Below, piece by piece: positions 1 to 4,785 of a stretch of 9,081 nucleotides of DNA. Position numbers and translations under genes: made by a program. The stretch comes from an uncultured Oscillospiraceae bacterium. GTDB lineage: Bacteria; Bacillota_A; Clostridia; Oscillospirales; Oscillospiraceae. Location: positions 1 to 9,081 of the forward strand of contig CAJUAW010000113.1 of the NCBI GenBank assembly GCA_910584605.1, given 5' to 3'. Under the pieces are notes generated by a model. The model worked only from the letters and a program-made list of their open reading frames with translations. It did no database searches and was not told where the DNA came from. The first letter of the stretch is position 1. Each line of letters starts with the position of its first letter.

Positions 1-165
1 TACGGCTATCTGCCCTGTATCCAGCTGTGCGTCTGCTACAGCCGCCTGGGCGGCCTCCAAAGAGCGGAAATGTTCAACGAGCTGGCCGCCCTCTATAAAC
101 CCGATTCCCCTGCGGTCCTCCACAACCGAGCCGTCTTTCAAGCCTTGTCAGCACAGACTGCGTAA
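1..165 (+). CDS. C-terminal end of a probable family 2 glycosyltransferase with TPR-like repeat (5' end outside window)
   Basis: Frame 1 is open from the first base to a TAA at 163-165 and gives 54 residues. The fragment contains the pattern IQLCVCYSRLGGLQRAEMFN followed by A..YKPDSPAVLHNRAVF. This helix-turn-helix spacing is TPR-like and resembles the C-terminal part of Firmicute SunS-like family 2 glycosyltransferases that carry trailing TPR units. Those enzymes transfer sugars to cell-surface or peptide acceptors in the cytoplasm, but the catalytic GT-A domain would lie to the left of the window, so the function is inferred from the tail only. No terminator hairpin follows at once; the next structured element is the palindrome at 225-375. 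It could instead be another TPR protein. Confidence 0.55.
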   Translation, partial: YGYLPCIQLCVCYSRLGGLQRAEMFNELAALYKPDSPAVLHNRAVFQALSAQTA

Positions 166-224
166 CTCGGGAATGCATATGTTTGTCATTGTGTTCGCAC
201 AGTTGGAGGGAGAGACAGGAGGCT

Positions 225-375
225 CGATAAGGTACAATAAGTTGCGCAAATAAAAAAGACAAGGTTTGCAGCCTTCTGGTAGAATGGTGTGTCCTAACTT
301 CATTCTACCAGAGGCCTGTAAACCATGTCTCTTTTTATCCTCTTTTCAATTTGCGCATCTTATTGTACTTTATCG
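225..375. repeat. 151-bp imperfect palindrome (MITE-like element or structured RNA)
   Basis: Bases 225-286 and 301-375 are reverse complements over nearly their full length, with a 14-nt loop at 287-300. The outer 27 bases of each arm match at 25 positions (CGATAA.GTACAATAAG core), and the inner ends match exactly over CTGGTAGAATG. In between, the right arm carries about 12 extra bases. Such a long two-part hairpin with no reading frame is typical of a non-autonomous transposon (MITE), but it could also be a bidirectional terminator/insulator or a structured RNA. No clear target-site duplication is visible at the flanks (GGCT before, GTAC after), which weakens the MITE reading. Confidence 0.7.
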
Positions 376-466
376 GTACTGCCCTACCCAGTAACCATTC
401 ATGGTTCAAAGATTATACATCCTAAACACGGATGAAAATTGGGAGTAGAATTTTAAATTTTTTGAT

Positions 467-492
467 AAGATTCATGTCTCACCGTGAGATTT
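467..492 (+). repeat. 26-bp direct repeat, left copy
   Basis: This stretch matches 2744-2769 at 25 of 26 positions; the only difference is A versus G at the eighth base. Its core TCTCACCGTGAGA is itself a palindrome around a central C. The two copies lie in the same orientation and bracket the lower-GC cassette with the sigma factor, DUF4367 protein, metzincin relic and lipoprotein. Unlike the right copy, this one has no complementary arm to its left, so it cannot form the long stem-loop seen at 2718-2766. Confidence 0.75.
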
Positions 493-545
493 GTTTTTAA
501 CCAAATATATTTGCTCTGTGTTTATGTTACAACGTTTGCAATAGC

Positions 546-575
546 TGGACAATCATAATACAGTTATGCTATGAT
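546..575 (+). promoter_or_regulatory. Probable sigma-A promoter of the sigma factor operon
   Basis: TGGACA at 546-551 and TATGAT at 570-575 are separated by 18 bases, and a TGC at 567-569 gives an extended -10. The predicted transcript would start near 582, some 27 bases before the ATG at 609. This suggests housekeeping transcription of the operon; autoregulation by the encoded sigma factor cannot be read from the sequence. Confidence 0.6.
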
Positions 576-608
576 AAAAAAATAATTGTCGCACAGGCAG
601 GTGATACT

Positions 609-1133
609 ATGTTGGCATTTTTCCTTGCCGCTTTAGAGAGTGAGGACGATAAGCGGAAATTCGTTGCTGTATATGAGCAGTACCACAAAAAGATGGAAAT
701 GATCGCCTTGCGTATATTGGGAAGTCAGCACGATGCGGAAGATGCCGTTCAAAATGCGTTTCTCCAAATTATCCGACACTTTGAAAAAATTTATGAGATT
801 CCTTGTGAGGAATTGCCCTTCTGGATCATTTCTATAGTGAAGAACGAAGCTCTTATGATTCTGCGAAAAAGGAGTAAGACCGTACCGCTGAAGGAGTGGA
901 ACGGGGTTGAAAAAAGTGCCGACCATACGACAGGGTATAATGAGCTAGTAAAATTGTTCGGAAACTTACCAGAGAAATACCGTACCGTACTGGAAATGAA
1001 GATTTTGATTGGATACACTGACAAGGAGATAGCTAAACAACTGGGTATTTCTGAAACGGCGGTAAGCTCACGAGCCAGTCGGGGACGTGAGCTATTGAGG
1101 AAACTGGTGGAGAAGGAGGGGTTACATACATGA
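609..1133 (+). CDS. ECF-type RNA polymerase sigma-70 family factor
   Basis: The 174-residue product has the two-domain layout of group 4 (ECF) sigma factors. Region 2 spans about residues 17-90, with QHDAEDAVQNAFLQII as the typical region 2.2 core-binding helix. Region 4 spans about 112-168, with the helix-turn-helix YTDKEIAKQLGISETAVSSR for -35 recognition. There is no signal peptide, so it acts in the cytoplasm by directing RNA polymerase to its own promoters. The start is ATG 609 with AGGTGA at 599-604, a somewhat short 4-nt spacing; the next in-frame ATGs (MEM) fall inside region 2. The stop overlaps the next start as ATGA (1130-1133), so the two genes are probably translationally coupled. 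Its target promoters are unknown; the promoter upstream looks housekeeping. Confidence 0.93.
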   Translation: MLAFFLAALESEDDKRKFVAVYEQYHKKMEMIALRILGSQHDAEDAVQNAFLQIIRHFEKIYEIPCEELPFWIISIVKNEALMILRKRSKTVPLKEWNGVEKSADHTTGYNELVKLFGNLPEKYRTVLEMKILIGYTDKEIAKQLGISETAVSSRASRGRELLRKLVEKEGLHT

Positions 1134-1825
1134 CAGATCAGGAATTAGACGCCCTGATAAAACGTGCCCTGATTGATTCCATAAAATTGGAATGCGAGGC
1201 CATGGAACGGGACTGTACTCTTGTTTTTCAGCCGTCAGCTCGTCACCAACGTCAAATGAAGCTGATGTTGAAAGACCCGTTAGGGTGGGCGCGCAGGAAG
1301 GCCAGGCCGGTATGGAAGACTATTGCTCAAAGAGTAGCTGTAGTCTTGCTCATTATCTCCCTGGGATTTGGGACTGTCATGGTCAGCAGCCCGGCGGCGA
1401 GGGCCGCCTTTGTGCGGTGGATCACGGAGTGGTACGACACCTATATGATATATCGTTTTGCAGGAGAAAATATTTCTGGCGAAATGCCGCAATTTGAGAT
1501 TGTAGAGTTGCCGGAGGGATTTGTAGAGACCGAACGCATTGAATTCCCTGAATTGACGACTGTGACCTATGAAAATGAGGCCGGGGATTTCATTGACTTT
1601 ACTTATATCTATATGGCTCAGGGGGCAGCCAGTGCCTTTGAAACAGAAAACTCGAATATATATGATATTGAAGTCAATCATATGAAGGGGGTGTTTGGTG
1701 AAGCTAAAATTCCTGGACACTTCAATACAATTGTCTGGATTGACGCAGAGCAAAATATTCAGTTTGATATCAGCGGCTTATTCAGCTATACGGACATACT
1801 GCACATGGCGGAGAGTGTTTCCTAG
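1130..1825 (+). CDS. Single-pass membrane DUF4367 protein, likely anti-sigma partner
   Basis: The 231-residue protein has a charged cytoplasmic N-terminus (1-65), one membrane helix at about 69-86 (VAVVLLIISLGFGTVMV) and an extracytoplasmic part. From about residue 126 that part matches the DUF4367 pattern, beginning FEIVELPEGF and ending DILHMAESV. Proteins of this design are regularly encoded just after an ECF sigma factor in Clostridia and are thought to hold it at the membrane until a signal arrives. Here the ATGA overlap with the sigma gene supports a direct partnership. No zinc-binding anti-sigma (ZAS) HxxxCxxC motif is seen, so the inhibitory contact is not identified. The stop comes right after the last conserved helix, which is close to the usual family end, yet the sequence switches to a different gene relic at this very point. 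Confidence 0.85.
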   Translation: MTDQELDALIKRALIDSIKLECEAMERDCTLVFQPSARHQRQMKLMLKDPLGWARRKARPVWKTIAQRVAVVLLIISLGFGTVMVSSPAARAAFVRWITEWYDTYMIYRFAGENISGEMPQFEIVELPEGFVETERIEFPELTTVTYENEAGDFIDFTYIYMAQGAASAFETENSNIYDIEVNHMKGVFGEAKIPGHFNTIVWIDAEQNIQFDISGLFSYTDILHMAESVS

Positions 1826-2018
1826 ACTTTCTTCTGAATCAGATAGAAACAGGTATATGGTTGTGGCTCATGAATTAGGTCATGCACTGTTATTGTGCCA
1901 TCCAACAGCTGTTGGCTGTAGAGAACCTGCAATCATGCAGACAAATTCAAGCAACTGCGAGACTGGATTTGTAACACGACATGATAAAAACAATCTAATT
2001 GCGAAATGGGGGGCATGA
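1821..2018 (+). pseudogene. Beheaded metzincin (matrixin-like) zinc protease, C-terminal relic
   Basis: In the frame ending with TGA at 2016-2018 there is a full metzincin zinc site, HELGHALLLCH (HExxHxxxxxH; first His codon 1869-1871). It is followed by a Met-turn-like AIMQ and a C-terminal helix HDKNNLIAKWG typical of M10-like domains in secreted bacterial metalloproteases. The rest of the catalytic domain and the signal peptide are absent: similarity stops near 1821-1830, exactly where the DUF4367 gene ends. A 53-residue product from ATG 1857 is conceivable, but with weak Shine-Dalgarno support it is unlikely to be functional. The TGA overlaps the ATG at 2015 in the lipoprotein start cluster, so the intact protease gene was probably once the first gene of a protease-lipoprotein operon. 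Confidence 0.65.
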
Positions 2019-2020
2019 AT

Positions 2021-2635
2021 ATGAAGAAATACATACCTTTTATTGTAGTTCTTTTAGCTTTAAACGTTTTGATGGTTGGATGTGCAAAAACAAATAATGT
2101 AGAGATTAATCGAGTGATTGCAAGTCGATTCTCTTTAACTGAATCCGCAGATGACCTTCCGGAAATTAGCGATTTAATTGTTGTATTTACCCCTGAAAGC
2201 CAAGAAAATGTGCTAAACAAATACTCAGATGGAAATGTAGCCTCTGGATATACTAAGACCTCTGGTACAGTATCACAAGTCTTGTCTGGCTATGTTTCTG
2301 AGGGAGATAACATTCTGATTACTGAGGAGTGCTATACTACCGATTCAGGGTCTGTACTTTGGACACAAGATGGCTACCTCCCAATGAATATTGGTGAAAG
2401 TTATCTGCTGTTTCTAAAGGCATATGATGAAGATTCAGCTTATGCTGGAATGTATTTTCCAGTTGATTTAGAATATGGAAAATATGTATTACAATTCCCT
2501 GTTACGATGTCCTCTGAAACTTCATATACTGTTGACCAACTCGAAATAGGGCCTTATGGTAATTTGGATATTTACATTGAATGGTTTGAAGCAGTCCAGA
2601 CACTCTATCCAGATATTTTTCAGTTTGCTCAGTAG
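2021..2635 (+). CDS. Secreted lipoprotein of unknown function
   Basis: The 204-residue product begins with a lipoprotein signal: MKKY, a hydrophobic run to about residue 19, then the lipobox LMVGC with the lipidated Cys at 21. It would be anchored to the outer face of the membrane. The mature part (DLIVVFTPE, SGTVSQVLSG, DNILITEE, YLPMNIGESYLLFLK) resembles a beta-rich domain frequent in clostridial lipoproteins, with no assigned role. Three ATGs lie close together (2006, 2015, 2021). I prefer 2021 because the G-run at 2008-2013 is then 7 nt upstream and the protein opens with the normal MKK; ATG 2015 overlaps the protease relic's stop. No separate promoter is evident, so transcription probably reads through from the sigma operon. 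Confidence 0.75.
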   Translation: MKKYIPFIVVLLALNVLMVGCAKTNNVEINRVIASRFSLTESADDLPEISDLIVVFTPESQENVLNKYSDGNVASGYTKTSGTVSQVLSGYVSEGDNILITEECYTTDSGSVLWTQDGYLPMNIGESYLLFLKAYDEDSAYAGMYFPVDLEYGKYVLQFPVTMSSETSYTVDQLEIGPYGNLDIYIEWFEAVQTLYPDIFQFAQ

Positions 2636-2717
2636 TAAGTCAAACAGTTTATAAAAGCTGTTCAGCGGATATTTGCAATTAGAAGGTAATTTTACTGCAA
2701 TTTCTGGATCAAATAAT

Positions 2718-2766
2718 TCACACGGTGGGATTCGATTCTGGACAAGATTCGTGTCTCACCGTGAGA
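2718..2766. terminator. Bidirectional terminator-like stem-loop between convergent genes
   Basis: Arms 2718-2739 and 2745-2766 pair over 22 positions with only three mismatches and two G-T wobbles, around the loop GGACA. It sits between the lipoprotein stop (2635) and the C40 peptidase stop (2774), which converge. AT-rich sequence follows on both sides (ATTTCATTTTA rightward, GAATTATTTG leftward), consistent with termination in both directions. Its right arm is the second copy of the 26-bp repeat. Confidence 0.65.
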
Positions 2767-2769
2767 TTT
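2744..2769 (+). repeat. 26-bp direct repeat, right copy
   Basis: It is identical to 467-492 apart from one base, and has the same orientation. It overlaps the right arm of the 2718-2766 stem-loop and lies 4 bases from the C40 stop codon. The 2.25-kb segment between the copies is what the repeats bracket. Confidence 0.75.
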
Positions 2770-2773
2770 CATT

Positions 2774-3238
2774 TTATGAGCTGTAGTACATTGGCCTGCC
2801 TATGGTGGCAAAACCGGCTTTCCCGGTAATGACCACGTTGTTGTAGCTGCTGGTACAGTGGATAATCTGAATATTGCCGCTTTCATCCCAGCCGCCTACG
2901 ATGCCAACATGGGTATCGCCAGGATAGAAAACCAGGTCGCCGGGCTGGGCCTCAGCCCAGGTGATAGGGGTGCAGTAGATATGCTGTGCATGAGCGCCCC
3001 CGCCGTGGCCCAGGATGTAACTGCCGCCTGAGATATTGTAAAATACCCAATCGGCAAACCCGGAGCAATCCAGGCCGAAGGGCCGGTAGGTGCCAGTGGT
3101 AGAATTTCCTTCCGCTGTGACCTTTTTCAGCATCTGTTCCTCCAGGGCATTGATCTGCTCCTCCAGCCGCTGGATCTGTGCTTCGGTCGCGCCGGTGATG
3201 CTTACCCTGAGTCTTGCAACTTCTTCTACATTTGGCAT
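2774..3238 (-). CDS. C40 (NlpC/P60) family peptidase, apparently shortened at the start of its domain
   Basis: The 154-residue protein would hydrolyse peptidoglycan stem-peptide bonds. The catalytic Cys is in LDCSGF (residue 58), the catalytic His in THVGIVGG (110), and a third polar residue is the His in IIHC (127). Residues 1-37 form a charged helix (RLEEQINALEEQML). Related clostridial and phage proteins have, before VTAEG.STTGT.RPFG, a helix ending in a Y.WGG motif that builds the domain's N-terminal lobe. Here the coiled segment joins KKVTAEGNSTTGT directly, so about 25-30 residues seem deleted. No signal peptide is present, as for phage endolysins or a truncated gene. The start ATG 3238 has AGAAGGGA about 8 nt upstream. 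A terminator-like hairpin directly precedes it. It may be inactive; it may derive from the prophage that left XkdX. Confidence 0.8.
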   Translation of the reverse strand: MPNVEEVARLRVSITGATEAQIQRLEEQINALEEQMLKKVTAEGNSTTGTYRPFGLDCSGFADWVFYNISGGSYILGHGGGAHAQHIYCTPITWAEAQPGDLVFYPGDTHVGIVGGWDESGNIQIIHCTSSYNNVVITGKAGFATIGRPMYYSS

Positions 3239-3250
3239 GAGATCGATCCC

Positions 3251-3307
3251 TTCTAAAAAATTAAAGGGCTGTAAGCGCAGTGCTTTTACTGCGTTTACAG
3301 CTTTAAT
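3251..3307 (-). terminator. Rho-independent terminator-like hairpin just before the C40 gene
   Basis: Read on the minus strand, 3307 to 3288 pairs with 3281 to 3260 (ATTAAAGCTGTAAACGCAGT against its complement with a 2-nt bulge and one wobble), around a loop AAAAGC. A run of six T follows. It would end transcripts of the minus-strand gene 3407-3949, about 100 nt after its stop. It stands only about 10 nt before the C40 Shine-Dalgarno, leaving no room for a promoter between the two. Confidence 0.75.
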
Positions 3308-3373
3308 GGCTCTTCTCGCCCTGCCAATTCAGGGGAGGTTGCAATATTTTATCATCGAATCCTGGCCGCAGAT

Positions 3374-3403
3374 ACCCCTGCCTTTAGGCGTGGGGTGATT
3401 GAC
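3374..3403 (+). mobile_element. Orphan IS200/IS605-type right-end hairpin, copy A
   Basis: The hairpin is CCCC-T-GCC-TTTA-GGC-GT-GGGG, followed by TGATTGAC. The same architecture recurs at 4751-4780, where the inner stem reads GGC/GCC instead of GCC/GGC. Short hairpins of this kind ending in (T)TGAC or GTCAA are characteristic of the right ends of IS605/TnpB elements, which overlap the omega-RNA scaffold. No tnpA or tnpB is in the window, so this is at most an excision scar or a non-autonomous derivative. It lies 3 bases from the stop codon of the minus-strand gene at 3407, so a terminator role is an alternative. Confidence 0.45.
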
Positions 3404-3406
3404 GGC

Positions 3407-3949
3407 TTAAAGATATGTGGTGGTTGGCCCCTCTTCAGGCTTTAAGATAGTTGGCCCGTCTATTCCCGCGAAGAAACAGAGCGCTTCCGCGAATCTCTCT
3501 CCAACGTCGCTGCCTATGGGGTACAGGACGATCCCCGGGTCGTTATATGAGGCTCTGGAATTATCGTATTCGATCCAGATCAGCCCCCGGCGCATCTCCT
3601 GTTCTGTCCGGGTGGGCCGCCAGGTCATCGCAGCCAGGATATCGCTGTTTCTCCCCCCCACCAGTCCCCACAGCATACCGTGGGCAATGGGGGAATTCGC
3701 TTTGACAACATCCAGCTCTACATCCAAAAGTGCTATTTTATGGATTTGAGACAGGCGCAGGATGAAGGTATCCTTTTTGCCGCCGGACTGGGTAATGAGC
3801 AGTTGCTTCTGTTCCGGCTGGATCTCTGCTATAACGAACTCGTCAAAAGCAAGCCCCGGAAGACCGATCTGGTGTTGGGCCGACAGGCGCATCTGCTTTG
3901 CGTTTGGATCTCCAAACAGTGCCTTTCGAACCTTTTCCCATCCAGACAT
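3407..3949 (-). CDS. Uncharacterised cytoplasmic protein, possibly with a PH-like beta domain
   Basis: The start is chosen at ATG 3949 because AGGGAGGGG lies 4-8 nt upstream; an upstream extension to 4000 would add 17 residues with no RBS. The product has 180 residues and no signal peptide or membrane helix. The pattern is a short amphipathic N-terminus (WEKVRKALFGD), a beta-rich part (FVIAEIQPEQKQLLITQSG, TFILRLSQIHKIALLDVE), a Gly-rich stretch HGMLWGLVGGR, then LIWIEYDN and a C-terminal helix RFAEALCFFAG. This order resembles bacterial PH/GRAM-like proteins that have a 'Gly-rich insert then LIFTY' layout, but that is a fold guess, not a recognised family. It is flanked by remnants: an IS605-like hairpin right after the stop and a gene-poor gap before it. 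Confidence 0.7.
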   Translation of the reverse strand: MSGWEKVRKALFGDPNAKQMRLSAQHQIGLPGLAFDEFVIAEIQPEQKQLLITQSGGKKDTFILRLSQIHKIALLDVELDVVKANSPIAHGMLWGLVGGRNSDILAAMTWRPTRTEQEMRRGLIWIEYDNSRASYNDPGIVLYPIGSDVGERFAEALCFFAGIDGPTILKPEEGPTTTYL

Positions 3950-4257
3950 GAAATCCCCTCCCTTTTTGCCATTATACCATACAGCCCGGCGGGAAGGCAA
4001 TGGGACCGGCCATTCAGCTCACCACCACCGCGTTGCTCAGCTTTTTGATCACGTTGGTTTTCAGCATAGTGATTATACCGATTGCATTCCTATTAAGTCT
4101 CGCGTCGGGGCAATCACGGTGGGCCAACCCCCTTATGTAACAGCGCACACTTCTGTCCCCTCTGTCTGAGGGGTAAATTCATCGTACCACTTTTGAGCAG
4201 CATTCCCGTTGACACATTACACAAACATGCTGCTTTAAAGCCGTATAATATATACAC
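3950..4257. other. Intergenic gap between divergent genes
   Basis: These 308 bases separate the minus-strand gene starting at 3949 from the plus-strand HTH unit. They contain a minus-strand TATAAT-like box at 4072-4077 without a good -35 and a small hairpin CCCCTC-TGTCT-GAGGGG at 4157-4173. On the plus strand there is a TTGACA at 4209-4214 and a TATAAT at 4244-4249, too far apart to pair well. On the minus strand a short frame ending at TGA 4014-4016 (MLKTNVIKKLSNAVVVS from 4067) reads protein-like but has no Shine-Dalgarno; it may be a gene remnant. No RNA gene was recognised. Confidence 0.5.
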
Positions 4258-4286
4258 TTGATAAGTAGCATATAGAGTGGTATACT
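4258..4286 (+). promoter_or_regulatory. Sigma-A promoter of the HTH / small-protein operon
   Basis: TTGATA at 4258-4263 and TATACT at 4281-4286 are separated by the ideal 17 bases, with TGG just before the -10 giving an extended TGn. The predicted start near 4293 falls directly before the Shine-Dalgarno, so the leader is very short. The TATAAT at 4244-4249 could belong to a second, weaker promoter. Confidence 0.75.
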
Positions 4287-4295
4287 ATCACATGG

Positions 4296-4302
4296 AAGGA
4301 GG
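4296..4302 (+). promoter_or_regulatory. Shine-Dalgarno that points to a TTG start
   Basis: AAGGAGG lies 10 nt before the in-frame TTG at 4313 and 16 nt before the ATG at 4319. The closer TTG is the better-placed start. The ATGs at 4277 and 4292 lie upstream of this site (4277 is inside the promoter) and are excluded. Confidence 0.6.
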
Positions 4303-4312
4303 AGCAGCACAG

Positions 4313-4531
4313 TTGTCTATGAAATACGATAAGCTATTTGCGCTTATGAAAGAAAAGGGCCTGACTACCTACAAAATACGAAAGGAACACATTATCACCG
4401 AAACCACACTTCAAAAATTGCGTGAGGGAAAAAATGTCACAACAGATTCCATTTCTGCACTTTGTGCGGCCCTAGGTTGCCAGCCGGGGGACATCATGGA
4501 ATACGTGGAGGAGGAGAACAAGGATGCTTAA
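4313..4531 (+). CDS. Small HTH (Cro/C1, YozG-like) transcriptional regulator
   Basis: From TTG 4313 the product has 72 residues, from ATG 4319 70. It is almost wholly one XRE-type DNA-binding domain: KYDKLFALMKEKGLTTYKIR (helices 1-2), then ETTLQKLREGKNVTTDSI (recognition helix and turn), then ALCAALGCQPGDIMEYV. The ending QPGDIMEY is a hallmark of the small YozG/HTH_26-like regulators found on plasmids, ICEs and phages. It probably represses its own promoter, whose -10 lies within 30 bp, though no operator repeat was identified. The stop TAA (4529-4531) overlaps by 8 nt the start of the next gene. Confidence 0.85.
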   Translation: MSMKYDKLFALMKEKGLTTYKIRKEHIITETTLQKLREGKNVTTDSISALCAALGCQPGDIMEYVEEENKDA

Positions 4532-4685
4532 AGAGAAAGAGATTCAAGAAGTCATTTTGCACACACTGGATGAGTTGAGCCAGACCGTCCAGGCCAGCGG
4601 AAAACAGTCCTACACCAAAGAGGAATTGCTGGACCTGTTGGGCCGTGTGGCGGACTTTATGAAAAAGGGCGGAGCCGGGGAGTAA
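4524..4685 (+). CDS. 53-residue small protein coupled to the HTH regulator
   Basis: ATG 4524 to TAA 4683-4685 encodes 53 residues beginning MLKEKEIQEVILHTLDELSQ and ending VADFMKKGGAGE. GGAGGAG at 4508-4515 is well placed, and the 8-nt overlap with the HTH stop indicates translational coupling. The protein is helical and charged, has no membrane segment or Cys, and contains a second helix TKEELLDLLGRVADFM. I do not recognise a family. As the partner of an HTH regulator it could be an accessory or antirepressor-like factor, or half of a toxin-antitoxin-like pair, but nothing in the sequence proves this. The terminator stem begins inside its last codons. Confidence 0.7.
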   Translation: MLKEKEIQEVILHTLDELSQTVQASGKQSYTKEELLDLLGRVADFMKKGGAGE

Positions 4686-4702
4686 TCCCCGGTTTTCCTT
4701 TT
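4675..4702 (+). terminator. Rho-independent terminator of the HTH operon
   Basis: CCGGGG (4675-4680) pairs with CCCCGG (4687-4692) around AGTAAT, followed by TTTTCCTTTT. The loop contains the stop codon of the 53-residue gene, so the left arm is part of the coding sequence. Confidence 0.85.
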
Positions 4703-4750
4703 CTTGGAGATTTTTCGTTTCCGCTGTCTCGCTATCAAGTGCGCCGTAAA

Positions 4751-4780
4751 ACCCCTGGCTTTAGCCGTGGGGAGTGTCAA
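4751..4780 (+). mobile_element. Orphan IS200/IS605-type right-end hairpin, copy B
   Basis: CCCC-T-GGC-TTTA-GCC-GT-GGGG is followed by AGTGTCAA and preceded by GCGCCGTAAAA. These features are typical of right ends of clostridial IS605-like TnpB elements. It ends 5 bases before the stop of the XkdX gene on the other strand. No transposase or tnpB reading frame lies to its left; the HTH operon does. On the minus strand the hairpin is followed by GGTTTTACG, so it might serve as a weak terminator for XkdX. Confidence 0.5.
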
Positions 4781-4785
4781 GCAGA

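Larger units (their letters stand above)
166..608. other. Non-coding interval before the sigma cassette
   Basis: This 443-base stretch has no convincing gene. It holds a large imperfect palindrome (225-375), one copy of a 26-bp repeat (467-492) and a sigma-A-type promoter (546-575), each listed separately. The part from 376 to 545 is AT-rich apart from a small palindrome AACCAT/ATGGTT at 393-406. A stretch at 521-535 (TGTTACAAC followed by a T-rich run) could be an ECF-type -35 element, but no matching ECF -10 was seen. Open frames here on the minus strand are short and not protein-like. Confidence 0.6.

Noticed and set aside
393..406. Short palindrome AACCAT/ATGGTT as an operator
   Set aside because: Six-base arms occur often by chance, and it lies about 140 bp upstream of the nearest promoter with no second copy.
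1695..1820. N-terminal extension of the metzincin frame into the DUF4367 gene
   Set aside because: This part is the other frame of a conserved DUF4367 coding region and carries no protease signature.
4157..4173. Hairpin CCCCTC/GAGGGG as a terminator
   Set aside because: No T-run follows on either strand and no gene ends nearby.
4209..4249. TTGACA (4209) with TATAAT (4244) as the HTH promoter
   Set aside because: The spacing is 29 bases, far too long; the pair at 4258-4286 has the ideal 17.
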